DNA from: Rubritepida flocculans DSM 14296
GTDB lineage: Bacteria; Pseudomonadota; Alphaproteobacteria; Acetobacterales; Acetobacteraceae
Assembly (NCBI RefSeq): GCF_000425365.1
Contig: NZ_AUDH01000023.1
Coordinates: 1 to 51,733 of the forward strand
DNA: 51,733 bases
Reading direction: 5' to 3'
Shown here piece by piece: positions 1 to 6,120 of the stretch (its first letter is position 1; every line of letters begins with the position of its first letter). The notes below the pieces were generated by a model. That model was not told where the DNA came from. It did no database searches and saw only the letters and a list, made by a program, of their open reading frames with translations. The position numbers and the translations under genes are program-made.

Positions 1-790
1 GGCTGCAGTTGGCGTCGATCGTGTAGCCGAAGGCGAACTCCGCCGGCGCGTTGTTCTGCGCCTGGGTCAGCAGCGTGGTGTCCGCGAAGCGCGCGGTGAT
101 CTGGCCGGTGGCGCGCGCGATGCCGGGGTCCACGCCCTCGACCTTCCGGTCGGCGCGGATGGTGCGCACCATCTCCATGCCGTTCGCGTAAGTGAGCCGC
201 GCGCCGGTCACCTGGGCGAGCGCGGAGCCGTTCCGGCTGATCGCCCCCTGCGCCTTGTGGAAGGCGGTGTAGGCGGCGCTGGTCGGCGTGCCGCCGGCGC
301 TCGTGCCGCCGCGCGTCGAGCCCTGGCCGATCAGGCCGAAGCTGGCGGTGGCGGGGCCAGAGGGCGAGAAGTCGATCTCCAGCGTGTCGGCGCGGACGCC
401 GGTGCAGAGGTCGTAGTTCGGAACGTCCGGGTAGCCGATCTCGACGCTGTTCGAGGGCAGCGCCGCCGCGCCCGAGCCGAAGCTGTGGATGAAGTTCGGG
501 TCGGTGCCGGTGGTGGTCGGCGGGCCGAGCAGCAGGCGCAGCCAGTGGCCGATGTTGTTGAGGTCCACCGGCACCACGGCCTGGCCCTGCACGGTGACGG
601 TGTCGAGGAAGGGCGCGGCCGGATCGCGGCTGCTGCCGACGCCGATGACATCGGCATCGAGCAGCGGCTGCTCGGCGCCGAGGTCGCAGGAGAGGAACGG
701 CATCCGCAGCCAGTCGCCCGCGGGCGCGGTGCCGTAGGTCGCCTCGGGGGTCATGAGCAGGCGGCAATTGGCGCCGATGGCACGGGGCAT
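1..790 (-). CDS. Phage tail tube (major tail) protein, 3' end outside the window
   Basis: Likely the subunit of the siphovirus tail tube. The start is the ATG at 788-790 (MPRAIGANCRLLMTPEATYG); the frame stays open to base 1, so about 263 residues are visible and the C-terminus is missing. The opening (a short polar lead, then an 'MTPEATYGT..PAG' phrase) and the later 'IDFSPSGPATASFGLIGQG' and 'ADTTLL' phrases resemble tail tube proteins of alphaproteobacterial phages. It is the last gene seen of the head-to-tail cluster, directly after the tail terminator candidate, which is the usual position. The family call rests on these phrases and on synteny, not on a catalytic motif. Confidence 0.7.
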   Translation of the reverse strand, partial: MPRAIGANCRLLMTPEATYGTAPAGDWLRMPFLSCDLGAEQPLLDADVIGVGSSRDPAAPFLDTVTVQGQAVVPVDLNNIGHWLRLLLGPPTTTGTDPNFIHSFGSGAAALPSNSVEIGYPDVPNYDLCTGVRADTLEIDFSPSGPATASFGLIGQGSTRGGTSAGGTPTSAAYTAFHKAQGAISRNGSALAQVTGARLTYANGMEMVRTIRADRKVEGVDPGIARATGQITARFADTTLLTQAQNNAPAEFAFGYTIDANCS

Positions 791-824
791 CGGGGGTCTC
801 CAGGATCAGCGGGAGGGAGAGGCG

Positions 825-1271
825 TCAGGCCAGCGGCGAGCCGGCGACGGTGAAGAACAGCGCGACGGGGACCGAGGCAGCGCGGGCCGCGGCGGCGCCC
901 TCGAACTCGACATCCTCGAACTCGGGCGCGCCGGGCTGCGCCCAGTCCACCGCGCCGCCCAGGGTGCGGTCTGCGGCAATGGCGGCGCCGATGGCCACGA
1001 GCAGCGCGTCGAGCAGGGCATTGCGGGCCGCCGGCGTCGCGCCGCCGACAGTGACCTCGACCTCGGCGCGATGCTCGATGGCCCAGGCGAGCGGCGAGAG
1101 GATCGCCGTCTCCTCCACGGTCTCGCCATCGCGAATGACGATCAACCCACCGGCCGGTTGGCGCTGCGGCACGGTGTCGCCGCGCAGCACCAGAGGCGCC
1201 GGATTCCTGCCGGCCAAGGCTGTGGCCAGCCGGCCGTGCAGCGCCGCGATGGCGGCCTCGCGCGCGCTCAC
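825..1271 (-). CDS. Probable phage tail terminator / tail completion protein
   Basis: A 148-residue protein beginning at a GTG (1269-1271) that overlaps the stop of the upstream gene by four bases. It starts with a helix (SAREAAIAALHGRLATAL) and continues with 'PLVLRGDTVPQRQPAGGLIVIRDGE' and 'EHRAEVEVTVGG', a layout seen in small minor tail/terminator proteins that are often misnamed acyl-CoA transferases in alphaproteobacterial phages. Its position between the DUF6441 gene and the tail tube gene supports a role in capping the tail tube. Function is inferred from order and length; no catalytic motif is expected. Confidence 0.6.
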   Translation of the reverse strand: MSAREAAIAALHGRLATALAGRNPAPLVLRGDTVPQRQPAGGLIVIRDGETVEETAILSPLAWAIEHRAEVEVTVGGATPAARNALLDALLVAIGAAIAADRTLGGAVDWAQPGAPEFEDVEFEGAAAARAASVPVALFFTVAGSPLA

Positions 1272-2011
1272 GGCGCCGCCCTCCCGCTCTCGTCGGACGC
1301 ATGCGTCCGACCCCAGGCTGCCACGAAGCGCCCGGGCAGCCGGCGCAGGCTGCGCTCGGCGGCACCCTTCACGTCCAGCCGCCTGGCGAGCGTCACCTGC
1401 GGCAGCAGCAGGAACATCGGCACCATGCCGCGCTGGAGCATGCCGCGCGCCCAGGCCTCGCGGCCCTTGCGGTGGCCGGTGCCGATCTCCGCAACGCCGC
1501 CTGCGATGAGCCGGGTGCGGCGGCGCCGGCCGGTCGGCTCCCCGGCGCGCAGCGGCAGGCACCAGACGAAGCCCCGGCCCGACCGGAAGGGGCGGAGGAA
1601 GCCCTGCCCGGAGGCGACCATCTGCGCCGGCGTCACCCGCATCCCCTTCTCACCGCGGCCCCGGCGCCCCCGCGCCGCGTTGAAGCCGGTCGGGATGGCC
1701 AGGAACTTGCGACCGCCCTTGGCGCGGATCAGCGCGCCGCGCTCGAAGGCGTCGATCACGTTCGGCACCTTGGTCCAGATGAGGCCGGCGGGCCGCAGCG
1801 ACTGGCCGGTCCGCGGAAACACCTGGGAGCGCCAGGCATTGGCGATCCCCCGCGCGTTGCCGCCGAAGGTGTTGGTGACCTGCCGGCGCAGCTCCTGCTT
1901 GACCTGCTCGGTCTCTGCGCGGAGGGCCTGCATGGCCGCACGCTCGCCCTCGCGCACTTCGGCCGCCAGCACCTGCCGCAGGTCGCCGACGATGGTGACG
2001 GCGAGCCTCAC
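1268..2011 (-). CDS. DUF6441-type phage structural protein
   Basis: A 247-residue basic protein starting at GTG 2009-2011, coupled by four-base overlaps to the genes on both sides. The N-terminal part is a predicted long helix (VGDLRQVLAAEVREGERAAMQALRAETEQVKQEL), followed by 'NTFGGNARGIANAWRSQVFP' and a very arginine-rich centre. The sequence matches the general pattern of DUF6441 proteins found beside head-tail joining genes in alphaproteobacterial prophages. It is probably a minor head or head-tail connection component. The biochemical role is unknown; the family call is from recognition of the pattern and of the neighbours. Confidence 0.6.
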   Translation of the reverse strand: MRLAVTIVGDLRQVLAAEVREGERAAMQALRAETEQVKQELRRQVTNTFGGNARGIANAWRSQVFPRTGQSLRPAGLIWTKVPNVIDAFERGALIRAKGGRKFLAIPTGFNAARGRRGRGEKGMRVTPAQMVASGQGFLRPFRSGRGFVWCLPLRAGEPTGRRRRTRLIAGGVAEIGTGHRKGREAWARGMLQRGMVPMFLLLPQVTLARRLDVKGAAERSLRRLPGRFVAAWGRTHASDESGRAAP

Positions 2012-2328
2012 GGCCGGTCCTGGCCCCGCGGCAGGCCGATGCGGTGGCGGATGATGGCGACGGCGAGATCGTGCAGCGCCGCCTGGCCAAGATAGCCGAA
2101 CACGAAGGCGAACAGGAACCGGCCGTATTCGTTGAACTCCAGGAAGCCCCCGAGCGCATAGCCGGCGCTGCCGAGCAGCGCGGCGGAGGGCAGTTCCCAG
2201 GCGAGGCACCAGCCGAAGCGCCGGCGCTCGGGGTGGTTCCAGCGCACGAAGCCCCCGGCGAGGCCGGCCGCGGCGCCGAGCAGCAGGTCGCGCAGCATCT
2301 CCAGAAGGCTGAGGGCGTTCTGCGGCAT
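2008..2328 (-). CDS. LydA-like holin / small phage membrane protein
   Basis: A 106-residue protein (ATG 2326-2328) with two or three hydrophobic stretches: LRDLLLGAAAGLAGGF near residues 12-28, LPSAALLGSAGYALGG in the middle and FLFAFVFGYLGQAALHDLAVAI after that. The charged C-terminus (RHRIGLPRGQDRP) suits a cytoplasmic tail. Small size, several membrane segments and nearness to the lysis genes suggest a holin of the LydA type, which would open the inner membrane to the endolysin. It ends in a four-base overlap with the DUF6441 gene. It could also be another small tail-module membrane protein, so holin is inferred rather than shown. Confidence 0.55.
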   Translation of the reverse strand: MPQNALSLLEMLRDLLLGAAAGLAGGFVRWNHPERRRFGWCLAWELPSAALLGSAGYALGGFLEFNEYGRFLFAFVFGYLGQAALHDLAVAIIRHRIGLPRGQDRP

Positions 2329-2341
2329 GGCGGGCGGGCTC

Positions 2342-2650
2342 CTATCGCTGGCAGAACACGCGCCAGGCGGTGCCAGTGGCGTCGCGCTCGGCGTGGGTGA
2401 CGGTGAGCAGGTCGGGGCCGAGGGCGAAGCTGTCGCCGGCAGCGAGACCGGGCAGCGTGGCGATGGCGACCGAGAGGATGTCGGTCGCCGCGACAATCTC
2501 GGTCCCGAAGGCCTCGCCGACGCGGTCGGGCGAGGAGCGCAGGACGCGGATCGCAACCGCCGGGCCGGTGCCACCCTGCCGGTAGAGGGCTTCGACCCCG
2601 AGGTTCGGGTCCGCCACCAGCGCGGCCATGGCCTCGGCGAAGGCGTTCAT
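2342..2650 (-). CDS. Head-tail adaptor-like protein
   Basis: A 102-residue protein starting at ATG 2648-2650, which overlaps the Rz1 stop (ATGA). It begins with a helix (MNAFAEAMAALVADPNLGVEALYR) and continues with beta-type segments (AVAIRVLRSSPD, DILSVAIATLPGLAAGDSF, DLLTVTHAERDATGTAWRVFCQR). The final part resembles phage head-tail adaptor/stopper proteins, in which a short barrel ends with a 'W.V' strand. Its place between the lysis genes and the tail genes fits. Confidence is moderate because such adaptors diverge quickly. Confidence 0.5.
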   Translation of the reverse strand: MNAFAEAMAALVADPNLGVEALYRQGGTGPAVAIRVLRSSPDRVGEAFGTEIVAATDILSVAIATLPGLAAGDSFALGPDLLTVTHAERDATGTAWRVFCQR

Positions 2651-2922
2651 CACTCGCCCTCCCCGGCGCGGTTCAGCCACCGCACCGCGGCCAGCCGCCC
2701 GGCGCAGTCGGCATGGGCGGCGTCATAGGCCAGCAGCAGCTCCGCCACCTGCCCCTGGGTCAGCCGCTCGGTGCCGGGCAGCGCCGGCGCCGCGACGCAG
2801 ACCAGCAGCGCGTCAGGGAGGCGCAGCGGCAGCAGGCGGATCTCCGGCGGCGCGGCCGGCGCGCAGGCGCTCGACAGCATCGCGCAGCACAGGGGCAGCA
2901 TCGGCGGCATGGCTCGGGTCAC
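2650..2922 (-). CDS. Rz1-like outer-membrane spanin lipoprotein
   Basis: A 90-residue protein read in a different frame from, and overlapping the 3' end of, the Rz gene. From GTG 2920-2922 it has a basic start, a short hydrophobic core and a lipobox L-S-S-A-C with the modifiable cysteine at residue 20, followed by proline-rich APAAPPE. ATG 2908-2910 is an alternative start but would lose the basic residue of the signal. The C-terminal 'TQGQVAELLLAYDAAHADCAGRLAAVRWL' segment matches the usual end of Rz1-like o-spanins. With the Rz partner it would bridge the envelope and fuse the two membranes after the endolysin has acted. Confidence 0.75.
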   Translation of the reverse strand: MTRAMPPMLPLCCAMLSSACAPAAPPEIRLLPLRLPDALLVCVAAPALPGTERLTQGQVAELLLAYDAAHADCAGRLAAVRWLNRAGEGE

Positions 2923-3205
2923 GGCGGAGGGCCTCCAGGTTCGCGCCGAGGCGCGCGGCCTGGGCGCGGGCACGCTCGGCCTCGCCGGTCAGCGCGGCGA
3001 TGTGGCGCGCGTGCTCCGCCGTGGCCTCAGCGAGCGCGGCGGCGTTGGCTTCCGCCGCCCGGCTGGCCATCGCCGCGTCGAGGCGAGCGGCGTCACGCTG
3101 GACACGGAAGTTCCAGGCAATCACAGCCGTGACAGCGAAAGCCACTGCGAGACCGATCGGCAGCGCGTGCCGGCCGAGTAGCGAGAGGATCGCCGAGCCC
3201 GTCAC
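2813..3205 (-). CDS. Rz-like inner-membrane spanin
   Basis: A 130-residue protein starting at GTG 3203-3205, overlapping the stop of the endolysin 3' fragment by four bases. Residues about 11-32 form one membrane segment (HALPIGLAVAFAVTAVIAWNF). This is followed by a long alanine- and charge-rich region (about 36-115) predicted to be a helix or coiled coil, then a proline/alanine tail. One N-terminal anchor plus a periplasmic coiled coil is the i-spanin pattern. Its last 110 bases overlap the Rz1 gene in another frame, the classic nested spanin arrangement. It may be transcribed poorly because of the insertion element upstream. Confidence 0.75.
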   Translation of the reverse strand: MTGSAILSLLGRHALPIGLAVAFAVTAVIAWNFRVQRDAARLDAAMASRAAEANAAALAEATAEHARHIAALTGEAERARAQAARLGANLEALRRDPSHAADAAPVLRDAVERLRAGRAAGDPPAAAAPP

Positions 3206-3339
3206 GGGTAGGCCGTGCGGTCGAGTTCGAAATGCGGCCCGTCCCGGAAGGCGGCCCAGTCGCCGCCCCAGACGATCGGCACGCCGAGCTCCCTCGCCGC
3301 GGCCTTCATCGCCGCGCCGATCTGCTCATACAGGGGCCA
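3202..3339 (-). pseudogene. M15-type endolysin, 3' fragment cut off by the insertion element
   Basis: The C-terminal 45 codons of the phage endolysin, from 'WPLYEQIGAAMKAAARELG' to the stop. They include the third zinc-ligand motif D-G-P-H-F-E. Read to the insertion boundary, this fragment joins exactly in frame to the 5' fragment ending at 4743: the restored junction reads ...EIRWD-WPLYEQ.... The open frame on this side runs on to 3534, but its first 65 or so residues come from the insertion element. No active enzyme can come from this half alone. Confidence 0.85.
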
Positions 3340-3342
3340 TGT

Positions 3343-3356
3343 GTGGACGGCCCCCA
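3343..3356 (+). repeat. Subterminal inverted repeat of the IS110 element, downstream copy
   Basis: gtggacggccccca, perfectly complementary to the copy at 4722-4735. It lies three bases inside the inferred edge of the element. Confidence 0.85.
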
Positions 3357-3608
3357 CCTCGCAAGGGGTGATTTCGGGTCTGACATTGCATCGGTCGGGT
3401 GCAGCCATGTGTCCGGCCTGTTTGGTGCGGCGCGCATGGCCGCTGGCCCTGATGCGATCCGCGGATGTGGTCCCAACCAATCCCGCGCGCTCGAAGCGCT
3501 GCCGCTCTATCGGGGTGTCCTCATCCTCGGTCACGACCGATCCTCCATCAGCTCCTTCTCACCCTCGCGATTCCGATGCGCCTGTGGCCTCTCGCGACGT
3601 GGCCAGGC
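3357..3608 (-). ncRNA. Candidate bridge RNA region of the IS1111-like element
   Basis: The element keeps about 250 non-coding bases after the transposase stop and before the downstream inverted repeat. In the IS1111 group the guide (bridge/seek) RNA that pairs with target and donor DNA is encoded in the non-coding end downstream of the transposase, whereas in the IS110 group it lies upstream. Size and position therefore fit. A self-complementary core, atccgcggat (3457-3466), could form a stem. I cannot fold the RNA here, so exact ends and guide loops are unknown. Confidence 0.4.
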
Positions 3609-4655
3609 TCAAGCTGCTGCGGTGGCTCCCGTCGCTGCTGGCGCAGGGGCACGATATGTGTCGCCACGGGTCATCACGGCCCAGGCGATGCGGGCCATTT
3701 TGTTCGCGAGTGCCAGCGAGACGAGGCGGAACGGTCGCCGCTCCAGCAGCGCCCTGGTCCAGGCCGACAGCCCATCCGTCTTGCCCTTCAGGTGTCGCAT
3801 CGCCGCGGTGGCGCCGACCGTCAACAGCCGGCGGAGGTATCGATCGCCCTGCTTGGAGACCGCCCCGAGCTTCTCCTTGCCGCCGCTGGAATGCGGCTTT
3901 GGCACCAGCCCGATCCACGCCGCCAGGTCTCGCCCTGATCTGAAGAGGCCAGCATCGGGTATCGTTGCGGCGATCGCCGAGGCGGTGATCGGGCCGACGC
4001 CCGGGATGGTCGCCAGCCGCCGGCTCACCGGATTGGCCCTGTGCTCGCGCATCAGGATCTTCTCGATGCCCTCGATGCGTTCCTCGAGCTGCTGCAGGGC
4101 TCCGGCCAGATTGCGCAAGCCTTCACGTGCCAGCGGAGGTATATCGAGCGCATCGTCGTCCTGGAGCAATGCGACGAGCTGCGCCACACGATGCTGGCCG
4201 GACGGCACGACAACGCCGAACTCGGCGAAATGCCCGCGAAGAGCGCCGATCAGCATCGTCCGCTGCCGCACCAGGAGGTCGCGCGTGCGATGGTGGAGCA
4301 GCGCCGCCTGCTGCTGCTCCGACTTCACGGGCACGAAGCGCATGTGCGGTCGGCTCACGGCCTCGCAGATCGCCGCAGCGTCGGCCGCATCTGTCTTGCC
4401 GCGCCTGACGTAGGGCTTGACATAAGCCGGCGGGATCAGGCGCACGTTGTGCCCGTGACGGCGGATGGTCCGCGCCCAATGGTGCGCCGTGGAGCAGGCC
4501 TCGAGCCCGACCAGGCACGGCGGCAGCCTGGCGAAGAAGGTCTCCACCTCGGCTCGCTGCAGTTTCTGGCGCAGCACCACGTTCCCTGCTGCATCGGCTG
4601 CATGGACCTGAAACACTCGCTTCGCGAGATCGAGGCCGACAGTGCTAATCTCCAT
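3609..4655 (-). CDS. IS110-family transposase (DEDD recombinase)
   Basis: A 348-residue protein starting at ATG 4653-4655 (MEISTVGLDLAKRVFQVH). The N-terminal RuvC-like domain shows the family's four acidic residues: D9 in GLDLAK, E52 in LEACSTAHHWA, and D89 and D92 in KTDAADAAAI. The middle carries a helical region (about 150-210). The C-terminal Transposase_20 domain follows with 'ATIPGVGPITASAIAA', 'LAAWIGLVPKPHSSGGKEKLG' and 'GDRYLRRLL'; the serine within HSSGGK is a candidate for the conserved active-site serine. Length is normal and no frameshift is seen, so it is probably active. It is read in the same direction as the prophage late genes. Confidence 0.93.
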   Translation of the reverse strand: MEISTVGLDLAKRVFQVHAADAAGNVVLRQKLQRAEVETFFARLPPCLVGLEACSTAHHWARTIRRHGHNVRLIPPAYVKPYVRRGKTDAADAAAICEAVSRPHMRFVPVKSEQQQAALLHHRTRDLLVRQRTMLIGALRGHFAEFGVVVPSGQHRVAQLVALLQDDDALDIPPLAREGLRNLAGALQQLEERIEGIEKILMREHRANPVSRRLATIPGVGPITASAIAATIPDAGLFRSGRDLAAWIGLVPKPHSSGGKEKLGAVSKQGDRYLRRLLTVGATAAMRHLKGKTDGLSAWTRALLERRPFRLVSLALANKMARIAWAVMTRGDTYRAPAPAATGATAAA

Positions 4656-4721
4656 GACGGACGGCTCCTGTTCCGTGGGGTCTCTCCAGACGCCCACACC
4701 CTGGCACGCGATGCCGAACAA

Positions 4722-4735
4722 TGGGGGCCGTCCAC
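4722..4735 (-). repeat. Subterminal inverted repeat of the IS110 element, upstream copy
   Basis: Reads gtggacggccccca on the minus strand, 14 of 14 bases matching 3343-3356. It lies seven bases inside the inferred edge of the element, so the repeats are not at equal distance from the two ends. Confidence 0.85.
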
Positions 4736-4739
4736 CCCA

Positions 4740-5006
4740 TCAGTCCCAGCGGATCTCGCCCTGCTCGACCGCGCCGTCGCCGTCGTCCAGCCAGTAGGCC
4801 AGGTCGACGGCGTGGCCGGTCAGGTGCCGGCTGTCCATGCTGCGCGAGGCGCCGATCGCGACCAGCCGGGCCTGGCGCTCGCGGGACCGCAGCCCCTCGG
4901 TGACGATGAACGGCACCGCCTGGCGGGCGCGCTCGACGACGCGCACCAGGTCCCGGTGCACGCGCTCGAGGCGCGCGCGATCGCGCGGCAGCAGCACGGC
5001 CATCAC
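4740..5006 (-). pseudogene. M15-type (L-Ala-D-Glu peptidase-like) endolysin, 5' fragment
   Basis: Begins at GTG 5004-5006 (overlapping the DUF2190 stop) or at the adjacent ATG 5001-5003. It runs 88 codons and ends at a TGA that includes insertion-element sequence. It contains the M15 signature 'SMDSRHLTGHAVDLAYW', with the H and D zinc ligands in the S-x-x-H-x-x-G-x-A-x-D pattern, preceded by 'TEGLRSRERQARLVAIGAS'. The remaining ligand motif (GPHFE) lies in the fragment at 3202-3339, so this part cannot form the active site. The intact enzyme would have been about 132 residues and would cut cell-wall peptide cross-links at lysis. Confidence 0.88.
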
Positions 5007-5353
5007 GCCCCCGCAGCCGGCACCCGGGCGAGCATCACCCGTACCGTCGTGTCAGCCGAGGCCGCGGTGACGGTGGCGATGCCGACCTGGTAATTGCCGG
5101 TCGCGGTGGTGGTGAGGCGGCGGTTGGTGTTGTCCCAGAACACCCGCGCCCCGGCGGAGATGGCCTGGGCGGGGTCCTTCGGCAGCTCGAACTCGCCGCG
5201 GGTCTCGCATTCGACGGTTTCATTCTGCGCGGCGTCGGAGGCCGCCACCCCGAAGAAGGCGCCGACCAGCATGCCCTGACCGGCGAGGATGCCACCGGCG
5301 TAGGGCACCACCATCGGGATGGAGCGGGCGTCGGGACGGATGCAGTTGCGCAT
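5003..5353 (-). CDS. DUF2190 family phage head protein
   Basis: A 116-residue protein from ATG 5351-5353, with a good ribosome-binding site (GAGGAG) about nine bases upstream. The sequence 'GILAGQGMLVGAFFGVAASDAAQNETVECETRGEFELPKD' followed by 'ISAGARVFWDNTNRRLTTTATGNYQVGIA' is the characteristic pattern of DUF2190 proteins, small beta-rich proteins beside major capsid genes that are often misannotated as RecA/RadA. A capsid decoration or cement role is likely by position, just after the protease/capsid gene (interrupted only by the antisense toxin-antitoxin pair). It overlaps the endolysin start by four bases. Confidence 0.8.
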   Translation of the reverse strand: MRNCIRPDARSIPMVVPYAGGILAGQGMLVGAFFGVAASDAAQNETVECETRGEFELPKDPAQAISAGARVFWDNTNRRLTTTATGNYQVGIATVTAASADTTVRVMLARVPAAGA

Positions 5354-5424
5354 GGAGGGGTCTCCTCTGAGGCGAGAATCGGGAAGTGGAACGAAGGCCG
5401 CCGTTGCGGCGAACCGACCCTGGC

Positions 5425-5446
5425 GTGTACACTTCGCGTGATCACG
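5425..5446 (+). promoter_or_regulatory. Two palindromes upstream of the antitoxin: candidate operator
   Basis: gtgtacac (5425-5432) and cgtgatcacg (5437-5446) are both perfect palindromes, four bases apart and ending ten bases before the antitoxin ATG. Phd/YefM antitoxins usually repress their own operon by binding short palindromes at this place. This is inferred from position and symmetry only. Confidence 0.45.
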
Positions 5447-5455
5447 GAGGGTCGA

Positions 5456-5734
5456 ATGCCTGACGAAGCCAGGGTGAGCGTGCGTGACTTCCGCGGCCGG
5501 CTGTCCGAGCACCTGCGACGCGTACAGCGCGGGCAGACAGTGGTGGTGACGTCGAATGGCGAGCCGGTGGCCCGGCTCGTGCCGGTCGAGCGCCCGGCTG
5601 CCGCGCCTCGGCCGTTCGGCTTCATGAGGGGCCGGATCCGCCTGGCGCCCGATTTCCGGGAGACCCCGGCCGACATTCTGGCCGCGATGGAGGCCGATCC
5701 CTTCCCGCCGCCTCGGCGTGGGCGGGCCGCGTGA
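5456..5734 (+). CDS. Type II antitoxin, Phd/YefM family
   Basis: A 92-residue protein. ATG 5456-5458 is preferred over the in-frame GTG at 5438 because a GGAGGG ribosome-binding site lies five bases before it and the GTG falls inside the palindrome. The N-terminal 'MPDEARVSVRDFRGRLSEHLRRVQRGQTVVVTSNGEPVARLVPV' is a textbook Phd/YefM DNA-binding fold. The basic, proline-rich C-terminus would wrap the toxin. The stop overlaps the vapC start by four bases (GTGA). It is read against the surrounding prophage late genes. Confidence 0.88.
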   Translation: MPDEARVSVRDFRGRLSEHLRRVQRGQTVVVTSNGEPVARLVPVERPAAAPRPFGFMRGRIRLAPDFRETPADILAAMEADPFPPPRRGRAA

Positions 5735-6120
5735 GGCTGCTGCTCGATACGCATGTGCTGCTGTGGTTCGCGGCCGGCGATGAGCAGCTCGGGCGGAAGG
5801 CCCGCGCGGCGATCGCCGATCCCGGCAACACAGTGCTCGTCAGCGTCGTCTCCCTGTGGGAGGCGGCGATCAAGGTGCGGATCGGCAAGCTGGAGGTGGA
5901 CGTGCCTGCGCTGATCCGGGAGAGCGTGCGCGCCGGGTTCGATCTGCTGGACCTGACGCCGGGGCATGTCGAACGGCTGCTGACGCTGCCGGTCTCCGAC
6001 CATCATCGCAACCCGTTCGATCACCTGCTCCTGGCGCAGGCCGCGGCCGAGGGGGCGACCTTCGTCACCGACGACAGGCACGCCAAGCGCTATGGCGTGC
6101 CCATCCTCCGGTCATGGTGA
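5731..6120 (+). CDS. vapC: VapC-type PIN-domain toxin (RNase)
   Basis: A 129-residue PIN domain protein starting at GTG 5731-5733. Acidic residues expected at the metal site are present: D in 'MRLLLDTHVLLWFA', E in 'SLWEAAIKVRIGKL', D in 'NPFDHLLLAQA' and D in 'FVTDDRHAKRYGV'. VapC toxins cut tRNA or other RNA when freed from the antitoxin. The stop codon abuts, tail to tail, the stop of the protease/capsid gene, so the pair fits exactly between two late genes. Nothing suggests decay. Confidence 0.9.
   Translation: MRLLLDTHVLLWFAAGDEQLGRKARAAIADPGNTVLVSVVSLWEAAIKVRIGKLEVDVPALIRESVRAGFDLLDLTPGHVERLLTLPVSDHHRNPFDHLLLAQAAAEGATFVTDDRHAKRYGVPILRSW

Larger units (their letters stand above)
3340..4742 (-). 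mobile_element. IS110-family (IS1111-like) insertion sequence, about 1.4 kb, complete
   Basis: The limits come from re-joining the interrupted endolysin gene: the flanks ...caggggcca and gtcccagcgg... restore its frame. The dinucleotide CA (TG on the transposase strand) occurs at both edges, so the boundary may shift by two bases. This fits the dinucleotide core at which IS110 elements recombine. Just inside each end is a perfect 14-bp inverted repeat (3343-3356 and 4722-4735). Subterminal repeats of this kind are typical of the IS1111 group. The single transposase gene is intact, with about 270 non-coding bases downstream of it and only about 90 upstream. Confidence 0.88.
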
